A DNA stretch of 64,000 bases from Theocolax elegans. Lineage: Eukaryota; Arthropoda; Insecta; Hymenoptera; Cerocephalidae. Shown one piece after another: positions 34,291 through 44,429 of the stretch. The stretch is taken from positions 36,750,066-36,814,065 of the forward strand of contig CM047429.1 of the NCBI GenBank assembly GCA_026168455.1, written 5' to 3'. Both the position numbers and the translations under genes were made by a program. The first letter of the stretch is position 1. Each line of letters starts with the position of its first letter. Under the pieces are notes generated by a model. It did not search any database and had not been told where the DNA came from. It was given only the letters and a program-made list of their open reading frames with translations.

Positions 34291-34371
34291 TAGTATGTGG
34301 ATGGGTATCCAAAAAAGTAGGACAGAAAAAGTTCGCGATCTTTGCTATTTAACGCCGAATCCATGGATATC

Positions 34372-34740
34372 TCAGCGAGACCATTCCGCATTGAGCGTTG
34401 TAAATATTATCTTCATTGATGCACAAAGGTTCGTCAGCGTCGATTGTAGCGCTCTTGCTCTCATATTTGACTTATATTTGACATCGCGCGGTGAGTCGAC
34501 ACTTTCAATACATGACGTGTCTGATAATCGCATGCCAAATGACTCACGTCTTGGATCACGTAGTAAATTGACGTCACTAAAGTCGAAAAGCGAATCATCG
34601 TTGATTGAGTCGTTTTTCAATTCCGAAACAGTTTCCGTCGTGTTTGGTACAACGATCTCGGTGTATTCCCGCGATTTAATACGAGCTATGTCGTTTGATT
34701 TTGTACTGCTTGCACCGAGAGCATTGAATGTAGTTGTCCG
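34372..34740 (-). pseudogene. Copia integrase-RT spacer
   Basis: An acidic, Ser/Thr-rich frame (KSREYTEIVVPNTTETVSEL, NDSINDDSLFDFSDVNLLR) fits the poorly conserved spacer that follows Copia integrase. The RT itself is not seen downstream; the element ends near 34285. Confidence 0.55.
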
Positions 34741-35560
34741 GGGTACTGTAAGGCGATGAGCAATACCGCACTTCTTTAATAAATTTTTCATTTTTAGGTT
34801 ATAATACTCGCGTTTATTATCGGTTTGAATTGCCTTGATTTTAAGTCCGGCTTGATTTTCGGCAAACTGTTTAATCTCTAAAAATTAGTTCGGCTTTCGA
34901 GCGTAAGAAATAGATTGTGCACCATCGTCTATAATCGTCAATGAATGTCACAAAATATCGCGCACCGCCTAGAGAAACGTAGTGCATGGGTCCGCACACG
35001 TCTGAGTGAATCAGCTCGAGTACACTAGACGAATGCGTCTCGCGCTCTCCGAACGGTGTGCTGGTAAGCTTTCCAGCAAGGCACACTTCGCATTTGTTTA
35101 TGTCAAATGATTCGTCGTAGTTTAGATCATTCGTACACTTGTGTCTATACATTTCACGCATATCATTCGCATTTAAATGTCCGAGACGCACGTGGCAGGT
35201 TGGCTTGTTGTGTTGCAATTGTTCGCTTTCCACTAACGCACAGGTGTCGACCTTGTTTTATAAAAAAACAAGTCACCAACACAATCGGCCTTCAATATGA
35301 TGTTTCATTTAGAGTTTCTAATTAATGCGCCTTGTTTATTGAATACTATATCGTTTCCTTGATCGACAATTATCGATATCAAGATTAAATTTATACGAAT
35401 GTCCGGAACGTATAAGGTATTCTTGAGAATAAAACTGTCGCATGCGTTAGACGTTGTGTTTACTATCACCTCACCTTAACCTTTAACTTCGGTGGAACTA
35501 TTGTCCGCAAGACGCACCGCATTGTTCAAGTTTTTAATCTCCGAGAACGCTGCGTGATTG
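34741..35560 (-). pseudogene. Copia protease-flank plus integrase, second (duplicated) copy
   Basis: From 35560 it reads FSEIKNLNNAVRLADNSSTE, then post-protease sequence and the integrase finger and first aspartate (VCGPM..., FIDDYRRW). The segment matches 35877-36600 at an offset of 1136 bp with scattered differences. After KKCGIAHRLTVP (about 34745) it leaves the integrase, losing the E-containing half. Confidence 0.8.
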
Positions 35561-36376
35561 CCGCATAAGTGGCATAAAATTCGATTTTTTCAGTTCCAAC
35601 TCGAATTTTCCTTTAGTCGGACTTTTATCGAGTATGTATACTTCGCAGCCAAAAACACGCAGGTGATTTACCTTGGGTCGCTTGCCGTGCCACATTTCAT
35701 ACGGGCTAACATTGTCGAGTGTTTTGGTGATGCATCGGTTACGTACATGATTCGCGGCATATGTAGCTTTAGCCCAGAATTTTAACGGTAGTCCGGATTC
35801 GATGATCATGCATCTGGCCGTTTCGACTAGCGAGCGATTCTTGCGTTCCGCTACTCCATTTTGTTGCGGAGTGTGGGGTACTGTAAGGCGATGCGCAATA
35901 CCGCACTTTTTTAATAAATTGTTCATTTTTAGGTTACAATACTCGCGTCCATTATCGGTTTGAATTGCCTTGATTTTAAGTCCGGCTTGATTTTCGGCAA
36001 ATTGTTTAAACTCTAAAAATTTATCGATTAATTCGGCTTTCGAGCGTAAGAAATAGATCGTGCACCATCGGCTATAATCGTCAATGAATGTCACAAAATA
36101 TCGCGCGCCGCCTAGAGAGGCGTTGCGCATGGGTCCGCACACATTTGAGTGAATCAGCTCGAGTACACTAGACGAATGCGTCTCGCGCTCTCCGAACGGT
36201 GTGCTGGTAAGCTTTCCAGCAAGGCACACTTCGCATTTGTTTATGTCAAATGATTCGTCGTAGTTTAGATCATTCGTACACTTGTGTCTATACATTTCAC
36301 GCATATCATTCGCGTTTAAGTGACCGAGACGCGCGTGCCAGGTTGGCTTGTTGTGTTGCGATTGTTCGCTTTCCAC
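35534..36376 (-). pseudogene. Copia integrase, first copy
   Basis: A 280-codon frame: HARLGHLN and CEVCLAGK form the H2C2 finger; then VCGPMRNASLGGARYFVTFI (first D in DDYSRW), AIQTDNGREYCN (second D) and PQQNGVAERKNRSL (E). So D, D and E are all present, followed by W-x-KATY and F-x-VFGCEVY. The end (about 35560) passes directly into the protease-flank sequence of the second copy. Confidence 0.85.
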
Positions 36377-36395
36377 TAACGCACAGGTGTCGACT

Positions 36396-36719
36396 TTATT
36401 TTGTAAACAAAACGCGATCGGTCTTCAATATGGTGTTTCTTTTCGAGTCTCTAATTAACGTGCCGTGTTTAGTGAATATTATATCGTTACCTCGATCGAC
36501 GATTTTTGATACCGAGATTAAATTTGTACGAATGTCCGGAACGTATAAGGTATTCTTGAGAATAACACTGTCACTTGCGTTAGACTTCGTGTTTATTATC
36601 TCTAATCCGTCGTTTGTGATATCTACGAGCACCCTTTTCTTGGTAAAGCACTCCGATTCTTTATGCCCTATCTTGTGACAGTATCCACACTTGTATTTCG
36701 ACTTCTGTTTGCTGCTTCC
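36396..36719 (-). pseudogene. Copia zinc knuckle joined to post-protease region
   Basis: YKCGYCHKIGHKESEC is a complete C-x2-C-x4-H-x4-C knuckle. It continues within about ten residues into VDITNDGLEIINTKSNASDS and LYVPDIRTNLISVSKIVDRG. The DSGAT-type aspartic protease that normally lies between them is missing, so the first copy has lost its protease. Confidence 0.8.
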
Positions 36720-37404
36720 CGAGTCGATCTCCGTTCAACCGAGATTATGTTTATACCCTAGTCGTTCCGAAGTAGGGAAATGCTTGTTGCCTTTTACGAG
36801 TAACGCGCTGTTTTCGGTACCGGAATCCTTTTGCCGCGCATGATATACTTCGATGATTTTTATTTTCAGCGATTTCGCGTCTAGAAGATTGTCTCTCGAT
36901 TCGATTGCACATCGAAAATGTGAATAAATGAAGAGTAATTCCCCATTTATTTCGACGTCCACACCTTGTAACCAATCCACGGCATCGAAAAAACAAGAAA
37001 AACGGTTTTCGAGTTCGTCTTCTTCTCACATTTTTTGCTGAAATAGTCTTTTCGGTAAGGTTGCTTTACGCTCCGGCCTTTTTGACGCGTACACGGATCG
37101 AAGCTTTAACCAAATATTGCGCGAAGTTTCACATCTTCGTAACTGGTGTAACTCAGAAGGTTTAATAGCGAGAAAAAAAATCTGCTTTCGCTTTGCGATC
37201 CGCTAGTGTCCATTTTCTAAGTTCTGTTTCCGCTAGCAATATTGCGCTTTCGTCGCCTGCAGGAATTTAAGGCTGTGGTATTTCCCTGAACGACCTAGAG
37301 TCGTTCTTGATTAGAAAAGCTTCCGCCTGAATTTTCCATGTTTCGTAATTATTGCGCGATAGTATTTCAAGACGTGTGGCTTGGAATGACCCGCTGTTCG
37401 ACAT
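36720..37404 (-). pseudogene. Copia gag
   Basis: The minus-strand ATG at 37404 opens MSNSGSFQATRLEILSRNNY, followed by ETWKIQAEAFLIKND, the usual W-containing gag start, then ETELRKWTLADRKAKADFF, VDVEINGELL, CAIESRDNLLDAKSLKIK and KGNKHFPTSERLGYKHNLG. Frameshifts and stops separate these pieces. The order is the standard one for Copia gag. Confidence 0.75.
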
Positions 37405-37510
37405 TTTTGTCGTTCGAAGCTTGCGCTTTTATTTTACTACACGCGCTTTCGCTTATACATAATAGATTATCGATCTTACGTATACGGTCGTTACTTTACG
37501 TCGACGTGGT

Positions 37511-37523
37511 CTGGGCCCATAAC
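37511..37523 (-). promoter_or_regulatory. Primer-binding site, tRNA-iMet internal type
   Basis: GTTATGGGCCCAG lies one base after the LTR end. Drosophila copia uses the same kind of site, complementary to an internal part of initiator tRNA-Met; known from the family and matched here by eye. Confidence 0.75.
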
Positions 37524-37524
37524 A

Positions 37525-37772
37525 TGTTAGGTTAAGGTAGAAGAATGGAAGACATAGGTAACTGCATTCCGCTTATTGATTAGATATTTACAGACGTAAG
37601 TGTTGAAGCCTACTGACTGTAGTAACAAAAGTAAATACATGAATATAATTATAGTGATAAGCGACATCCATATATATATATATATATATAAGTGAATTAT
37701 AAGTAAGCCCGCGATATATTTCTCTATAATATATAAATATTTCGCCGCCGCCGCGTCTAAGAATTCAGGATT

Positions 37773-37777
<5 letters not shown>
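37525..37777 (-). repeat. Copia LTR
   Basis: On the minus strand it starts TGTTGAATCC and ends CCTAACA, giving the TG...CA ends of an LTR, 253 bp long. It contains a (GGC)n run and an AT-rich run. Its first ~70 bp recur four more times in the window (39.0, 55.35, 55.49 and 62.24 kb). The outer edge merges into (AT)n. Confidence 0.75.
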
Positions 37778-37816
<39 letters not shown>

Positions 37817-37819
<3 letters not shown>

Positions 37820-38990
37820 AACGGTCACGCTGGGGATTAGGGCGTGGCGTCAAAGGCGAAATAAACCATAGAATTTATATAAAATATTATCAATTTATTA
37901 TAAGAATAGAATATTGTTTGGGCGCCAGCCGCGTACGATCGCGGCGAATTTATATATTTATGCTCGGCTGCGCGTGCGCGCTGCTGCTACCTGCTACGCG
38001 AGGGGAGGGGAGGGGAGTAAAAGGGGAAGCACACTTACGGTCAGGAGAGATCGTGAAATACCGGTGCAGGGCGTGCACCCACCTTATGCCAGTGGAGATC
38101 GTCTCCTGGAAGTCTGCTGCTCTGCGGTCAATTGCTCTCACACACACACACACACACTCTCGAAATCTATATAATAATCGGTCGGCCGATGTTGCCTCGA
38201 TGGCGTCCCGATGAGCTCTCTCGAGCTCGGGCTCGTTCGCTGCTTCGTTGCTCGGGCCCGACGTGCGCGCGCAGCTTCTCGCGTCGAGTCGCCCGTCGGC
38301 CGCCGTCGTCTCGCGCGCCTCGTGTAGTGAGTGCTTGCGGCCATGTTTATTCAGGCGGACGATATTGCCTGAGCTGCTGCTTTCCACAGAGAGGACGGTG
38401 TTCCCGATGATGCTGTTAACTCGGTAAGTCTATATGATCGTTCCTTCGTGTTGATTTATCGGCTAATGAGTCCACTCTGTTACAGGTGCAGACGGGTCGG
38501 CCGATCTTCGAGTCTTCTCTCTCACTCGCTCTCACGGTGGCTGCTCAGCTGGTGCGCGTCGGGTCAGTGACTGCTGCTCTTCTTCGGTGCTGCGTTGCTG
38601 CGGGGATTCTGGCTGCTTCCTAGGTAAATATCTATCTCCCGAGGGAGTGCTGCGTATATAATACTAGTTATTAATTGAGAGTTATGGTAATGTTATGATT
38701 ACCATAACCTCACTTCCAATCCTCTCCTAGCATGTAGCTGTCAGTTACTGTGAGCAACTACATGCTTCCTTGTCTCCTTTTAATTGGATTATTATTGATT
38801 ATTTAACGTTTTACAGCTTCCTGGATGTCTTGTTGCTGCTCGTGCTGCTCCATCTGGCAACTTGGGCCATCGTAGGCTGCCTCATGGTCCTGGTGCGAAG
38901 CCTCCTGGAAGTTGTGTCGCCTCTCCTGACTGAGTTTGTATTGGGACTCGCTCGCTTACTATTATGACAGGTATTACATACCTTGTCACA
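37817..38990. mobile_element. Solo LTR, 1174 bp, TGTAACGG family
   Basis: It begins TGTAACGGTCACGCTGGGG and ends CATACCTTGTCACA, with ATAT on both sides (not informative inside AT repeats). It matches 52786-54062 for its whole length apart from about 100 bp. Internal hairpins are conserved: GTTATGGTAAT / ATTACCATAAC (38681-38708), GCATGTAG / CTACATGC (38730-38765) and GACAGGTAT / ATACCTTGTC at the 3' end. ORFs here are arginine-rich chance frames. Confidence 0.8.
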
Positions 38991-39000
38991 ATATATGTTA

Positions 39001-39117
39001 TATATCTCTCTATAATATATAAATATTTCGCCGCCGCCGCCGCCGCCGTGTCTAAGAATTCAGAATTCAACATATGTATGTTTTATATATATATATAAAA
39101 GTGTGTGTGTGTGCGTA
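39001..39117. repeat. Copia-LTR-end unit with (GCC)n, AT and GT tracts
   Basis: 39001-39072 matches the first ~70 bp of the Copia LTR with a longer GCC run, ending AATTCAACA. It is followed by TGTTTTATATATATA and GTGTGTGTGTG. The same series closes the array at 62.24-62.36 kb. Confidence 0.75.
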
Positions 39118-39135
39118 CGTGCGCGCGTGTATGTG

Positions 39136-39190
39136 TTATGCCCTAAAATACATGAAAATTAGTGATTTTATGATGTTTATGAGGCATAAC
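39136..39190. repeat. Hairpin GTTATGCC / GGCATAAC
   Basis: Eight-base arms at 39136-39143 and 39183-39190 with a 39-base AT-rich loop. It lies at the 3' boundary of the second Gypsy element and may mark its end. Confidence 0.5.
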
Positions 39191-39405
39191 TTACAACAGC
39201 GGTCTTGGCTGGACTCCCGCAGGAGTTCGCAAACAATATGGTAACTGTACGCTCGCTTGGGGCGGATCGCGCGTCGCCCCTTATCCCACGGCGTTCCTCG
39301 ATGGATGTTCTTCATCGCCAGGCTCTGGCGGAATGCACTGCTTCCGGTCGATCTAAGTGTGCAGCAGCAGACTCATGTAGCTTCTCTGAGATTTTGAAGT
39401 CGCTC

Positions 39406-40134
39406 TCACCACAGTTTTATTTTACTGTGCTGCTCCTCTTCTATGCCAGCACGATCTTGGTTGCTCTTCATGGTGCCGGGAGGCATAGGCTGTCGTCCGT
39501 AATTCAATATTGTCGGAGTTGTACCCGTAGACTCGTGCACGGTGTTGTTCAGCGAGAATACATGCTCCAGCAATTTCTCATACCAGGTATTGTGGTTTTC
39601 CTCGATGAATGCCACAACCCTGGTTTTCAACGTTCGGTTGACACGTTCAACCGGATTTGCCTGGTGGAAGTACGGCGGAGTGGTGGTGTGATGTATCTCC
39701 ACCTCCTGTAGGTATTTATCGACGGCCTTATTTTTAAATTCGGTACCGTTGTCCGAAAGGAATACCTCAGGACTACCATATCGAACTATTCTCTCTTCAA
39801 ACTCCTTGAGAATATTTTTCGCGTTGGCTTTGCGAATTGGTACACATTTCGCCCACCGGGTGAATAAATCCAAGAATACGAGGATGTATTCGTATCCGCC
39901 TTTGTTCCGTACAAAGGGTCCGGTGATATTCCCTGCCACAACTTTCCAGGGACGTTCGACCGTGCGTTTTCTCATCAGACCTGTACGCGGCCGCTGATCC
40001 ATTTTGCATTGCAGGCAGACGAGACAACGGCGCACGTAGTCCTTCATGTCGACATAATAACCTGGCCAGTAGTAATACTTAGCCAGACTGGCAAATGTCT
40101 TCTCACGTCCAGCGTTGCCAGACATAGGAGTCAT
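39406..40134 (-). pseudogene. Gypsy integrase (second element)
   Basis: Open for 242 codons. HHCC finger: the histidines fall near the start (SGNAGREKTF, GH likely drifted), then VRRCLVCLQCK. The DDE core: KVVAGNITGPF (the first D replaced by N), FLSDNGTEFK (second D) and FHQANPVERVNR (E). So the first catalytic aspartate is asparagine. C-terminus: NNTVHESTGTTP and a short tail. Confidence 0.8.
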
Positions 40135-40360
40135 GGCTTTCTTCGAGGACCGCTTTTCGGTGTTCCTTCGGAATCACTAACTTCCGCGCGTCCTCATCAC
40201 CGAGTGTTTCATCGATCAATTCGTATCGTTTGTGGAAGCATAGCCGACTTCCGACATACTTCCAACGAGGGAAATCCCTTGGACAGAATTTTACTAATCG
40301 ATGCAGAACCGATATTTCCCGTTAAGTTTACGGACCATCACTACGGGGCTCGACCACCCA
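40134..40360 (-). pseudogene. RT deletion scar joined to connection region
   Basis: After KLNGKYRFCID and a stop (about 40306) the sequence continues KFCPRDFPRWKYVGSRLCFH and DEDARKLVIPKEHRKAVLE. The latter is the pre-integrase region. The YVDD palm, thumb and the whole RNase H are missing between. Confidence 0.75.
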
Positions 40361-40990
40361 CTAGTCGACGGCTCGATCACCCCCTGCATCGAGCATCTCC
40401 TTAACATGGGCGTGCATCTCTTCCTCTATTCGCTTAGAGACGGGGTAGTATTTTTGCTTGATTAACTGCGTCGTACCCACGTCGATCGCGTGCTCAATCA
40501 GAGATGTGCATCCTAACGGCCTCCCTGTTGTACCCAGGTATCGGACAGCTAGTGTTCGCAGTCTTTCTTGCTCTTCTGGCAATAAGTCTGCTAGTCTGAT
40601 TGATGCTATTTCGAATGCATCGATTCGCGTTATACTCGTCACTTCCACGTCTACGGACTTGTTGGTCGCTTTGATCCAAAGCTTATTCTCGTTCGGATCC
40701 AACATTACGCCAAATCCACGGATGAAGTCCGCTCCGACGTAACAGTCGATTTGATTGTCTGGAAGTACGGCTACGCGAATAACTCGCTTTATCCTGGCGA
40801 TTTCGGAAAGTAGGTCTACGTAAGCAGCGATCACCACCGTCTGGTTCCCTGGCACTTTCGCTTTTTTACTATTGCTCGGGATGAGTGAGCAGCCGCAAGC
40901 AGTGGCCAATTGTAGACCTATCGAGCCCATTACCGTACGCGATGCCCCGGTATCGAATAAGACGCGTATGCGATAGCCAGCAATGCTCAC
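40361..40990 (-). pseudogene. Gypsy aspartic protease and RT N-terminus
   Basis: MSIAGYRIRVLFDTGASRTV carries the DTGA active site of retropepsin. Next come AAYVDLLSEIARIKRV, CYVGADFIRGFGVMLD (the flap/second strand) and, toward the end, KQKYYPVSKRIEEEMHAHVK, the RT lead-in. The frame ends at 40361; the neighbouring frame continues VIEPSTSGWSSPVVMVRK and FCID, the first RT block. Confidence 0.8.
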
Positions 40991-41188
40991 TAAGACCCAC
41001 CAACGAGTTTCTTTCTCACTCGGTCTTCACCTCCAATCCTAGAGTTTGGATTTTTCGTAGCGGCCACAATTTGGTGTTGATCCGAGATATTTCCTTCGTA
41101 CCAAATTTGGGCTGAAGTATCCGTTAGGTCCCTCGGACCAGTAGATATCGTCGGCACCTCCGACAACTCTTCTATCGGCGAGCTCTCC

Positions 41189-42462
41189 TTATTGCGTTCC
41201 GCCGTAACTAAAATCTCGTCGGGTCTTACGCGGGATTGAAATGGGAACGACCCTTTTCAACCGCTCCTGTTCGCGTTTCCCGAACAGTCTTCGTATCATG
41301 TGTACTAGACATGTGATGTAATCTCGTATCTTCTCGCCGGATCCTTGATAGCGAGAATATAGTTTGGCAACCAATCTCTTTTGGAACCGCCTATTTGTTC
41401 CTAACCAGTGACAAGCTTCTTTTTGGAACTCGCACCACGTCGACCACGTATCTCTTTCGTTTTTATACCAGAGTGCTGCAACGCCTTTGAATAGCTCTGG
41501 CAAGGAGCTTAGTAATTAGGCTTCCGAAAGATTAGCCAAAATCCGACATTCCTCGACCCGTTCGAGAAATGAGTCAATGCTCTGGTCGACATCTGTTGAG
41601 AATTGTAGTCCCCATTTCCGGCTAACTTGACCGACGTCTCTCGTGGACTGTCCTACTGTTCTCTGCCAGATGCTGTTCTCGGTCCTGGTACCACTCGTAT
41701 TTCTAAGTCTTTCTTGACCTTGGAAGTTCCCTCCCTCTCAGGCTCTGCCAACTCCTCTTGAGAGTGGTGCTATGGAAATAGGCTGTGGTGGTCCAGCAAT
41801 ATTGTCCAGGTAATGGTACGTCAGCGTGTCCTGGAATCCTACTTGCTGTCGTTGGTTATGGACCTCGTTTTGTGGCTGGTCTAATCTAGTACTTATTAAG
41901 ATAGGTTATGATTGCGCTGCTGTTAGTGCGTTCTTTTTCAGTTAACTGATTAACTGTGTCTGACAATCCCTGTATGAAGCTTGCAAATTCCAGTGGGATA
42001 TCGAATGATCCTCCATCTGATGCAGTTAGTCTTATTCTGCTTGGATTCTGATTATCGTTTGTAATATTGTCGGCAGCTTTGCTATTTGTGAATGATGATC
42101 CCGTGGTATCTTGTAACCTTTCCGTAGTTACATTATCTTGGTGTTGTTGAACTCTTTTACGGCTCGTTTCCATATATTCTTTAACACTTTCATCGTTGTT
42201 AAGAGTTATCAATGGATGGCTTGTGTCGTCGAGGTCTTCCACGGGTGTTCTGCCGAGCTATATTTACAGATGAAATTTTTTCTGAGCACTTCCCGATGGT
42301 GCCACACGGTGATTTCATCCTACTCCATTTCGTCAGACGACTTAATTGATCAAATTTATTGCCTGTATTTTTGAGTGACAGGTCATTAAGATATTGACAT
42401 ATATCTTTGTCTCTATAAAACAAGCACCAGTCTTCGATCTTCTGTTGTGTCGAACAGGCCAT
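41189..42462 (-). pseudogene. Gypsy gag (second element)
   Basis: The start codon at 42462 opens MACSTQQKIEDWCLFYRDKD; a frameshift near 42300 moves to 42242-41886 (acidic linker, TASDGGSFDIPLEFASFIQG). The capsid-like part (41503-41189) reads LFKGVAALWYKNERDTWSTW and RYQGSGEKIRDYITC. A knuckle was not seen clearly at 41190-41000. Confidence 0.65.
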
Positions 42463-42598
42463 ATTTATAGTAACGATTTAAATAAATAATTTACAATGAA
42501 TATAAAAAACAAATTATTTCGCTTCACCGGAGCAGTCCAATTGCGCGACTATCGTGGGGTCGTTATATTATTATATAAAATATAATTTCTTTATACTA

Positions 42599-43109
42599 TT
42601 AAGAGGACGTCGAAGCTAACATTTTTACCATCAGAGTAACTCTACCTAATAGCACATATTCGCAATTACAGTTTCACACTATTCTTCGTTATTTGCTGCT
42701 AGATTTCAATGAAATTTGCACAGGATATATAAAATGATGCAGAGAATTGGGCTGTGCATCGAAAAGCGGCGAAAATTGAAAGAAAAACTTTTCTGATTAG
42801 TCTAAAACTGCTAACCCCAACGTCGATGCACCCATACAGCGCCACCTCTTGGGGAATATCCTTACTACATACGTATAACGTACGCGGTTGGGGTTAGCAG
42901 TTTTAGACTAATCAGAAAGGTTTTTCTTTCAATTTTCGCCGCTTTTCGATGCACAGCCCAATTCTCTGCATCATTATATATATCCTGTGCAAATTTCATT
43001 GAAATCCAGCGGCAAATAACGAAGAATAGTGTGAAACTGTAATTGCGAATATGTGCCATTAGGTAGAGTTACTCTGATGGTAAAAATGCTAGCTTCGACG
43101 TCCTCTTAA
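42599..43109. mobile_element. Fold-back element with two equal 223-bp arms
   Basis: Left arm 42599-42821 and right arm 42887-43109 are inverted copies with few mismatches, around a 65-bp loop. Ends read TTAAGAGGACGTC and GACGTCCTCTTAA, so TTAA or TA may be the target. No ORF spans it. A hairpin this clean could also form small RNAs. Confidence 0.9.
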
Positions 43110-43254
43110 ATAAATATCTTTATATATAAACTAGAGGGTCTCCCCTCCCTCTGCGCGCTTCGCGCGCCAACCCCCTATTTTTCATTTCGAAAAAGATTTT
43201 TCGTAATTAATATATTTATAATAATGTTTCTATCATACGTATAAACTACTTTAA

Positions 43255-43846
43255 ATGATAAATAAATTTATTGATCTCCACAAGCCAAAGACTATTCCTC
43301 ACAATTCAGTAAGGCGGACTGTATTAATACCAGTCACTTTAAAAACCTCACACGAAGAGTGTTTGAAAAATGACCAAGACAAGCTAAGTAAAAAAAATAA
43401 AAAATTTAATTAATTGAAGTATAAAATTAAAAAAAACGGAACAAAAGAAAGGAAAAGAAAAAAATTATTGTATTTCGCCTTAAGTATGTCTGGTCGGCTC
43501 ATCAGTAGAGTCCAGGCATCTCGTCTCTGGATACAGATGAACGATATAATATAAACATTTTGTAAAACAGCTCTACTCCGACGAGGAAGTCATGGAGTAT
43601 ATATGCCCTATCGATAACAAACATTAGTAAGTGCCACATAATAACAGGTAGCCTCCTAACGTACTTACATAGAACTTATGTCACAAACGTCAGAATATTG
43701 CCAATGGAAGCATTTTGTAATCCAATGCCATATAATTTTAAAATGTGGAATTTTCCAAATAATGGAAAATTGGTGAATCTATTACTTGTTTACATTGTTG
43801 GTTGTATGATAAATAAATTTATTGATCTCCACAAGCCAAAGACTAT
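43255..43846. repeat. Perfect 41-bp direct repeats 551 bp apart
   Basis: 43255-43295 and 43806-43846 are identical (core TTGATCTCCACAAGCCAAAG). A related ATTGATCTCCACAAAGCAAA occurs near 27040. They may be 3' ends of the same truncated retroelement family; the rest between them is unassigned. Confidence 0.75.
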
Positions 43847-43857
43847 CCGTTAAAAAA

Positions 43858-44428
43858 AAGTCTGGGAAACGTCTGGGAAAAGTCTGGCTAATAATATATT
43901 TTATTTTAAAAGTCTGAGATAAGTCAACCAAATTTTCTCCCGTACATTTTGCCAAACTTTATAATTATTTTTAAAAATCTGGGAGAATTCAACCAGACTT
44001 TCCTCCAGACTTCCCCCTCGTCGAATCTTCGTCGCACTGCATCTTCCAAACATAAAATTTATATTGTATCTAATTAAAAGAAGCAATACTTTTTCGACAT
44101 GTTTTGAGAAAAAAGTCACTAATGTTTTTCGTGTATCTCGCGACAAGAAACTGATGAAATGGTTAGGTTACAATTATAAAAACACAGTCATCAAATCGAA
44201 GTTGGTTTTCATATCGTTTTGTACCCACCATTTCATCAGTTTGTTGTCGCGAGATTTCAAAAATAATTATAAAGTCTGGCAAAATGTGCGGGAGAAAGTC
44301 TGGTTGATTTATCCGAGACTTTTAAAATAAAATATATTAAGTCGGGCACAAAATATGGGATAGTCTCGCCAGCTAGAATTTGCCAAGACTTTATAAGCCA
44401 GACTTTTCCCAGACGTTCTCCAGACTTT
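43858..44428. mobile_element. TIR element with AGTCTGG subterminal repeats
   Basis: Terminal 33-bp inverted repeats (43858-43890 and 44396-44428) differ at about one base and each has three AAAGTCTGG/ACGTCTGG motifs. Further inward, AGTCTGGCAAA-type repeats and a GCGACAA...TGATGAAATGG arm pair also occur in inverted order. Subterminal repeats are typical transposase-binding sites. Non-autonomous. Confidence 0.85.
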
Positions 44429-44429
44429 A

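Larger units (their letters stand above)
34285..37777 (-). mobile_element. Rearranged Copia-type LTR retrotransposon
   Basis: Minus-strand order: LTR (37777-37525), primer site (37523-37511), gag, zinc knuckle, post-protease and integrase, then a second partial copy of the protease-to-integrase segment, then the integrase-RT spacer, truncated near 34285. No RT, RNase H or second LTR is present. Confidence 0.85.
39190..42462 (-). mobile_element. Second Gypsy element, RT core and RNase H deleted
   Basis: Minus-strand order: gag (42462-41189), protease (near 40990-40800), start of RT (to about 40307), then directly post-RNase-H sequence and integrase (40134-39406). No LTRs could be assigned. 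Same lineage as the element at 1.4-3.6 kb, which carries a larger deletion over the same region. Confidence 0.8.

Noticed and set aside
34280..34759. Plus-strand 159-codon ORF
   Set aside because: Antisense of the Copia spacer; no domain.
38132..38410. Arginine-rich ORFs in the 1.2-kb LTRs (also 53010-53504)
   Set aside because: They occur on both strands of GC-rich LTR sequence and lack domains; treated as chance frames.
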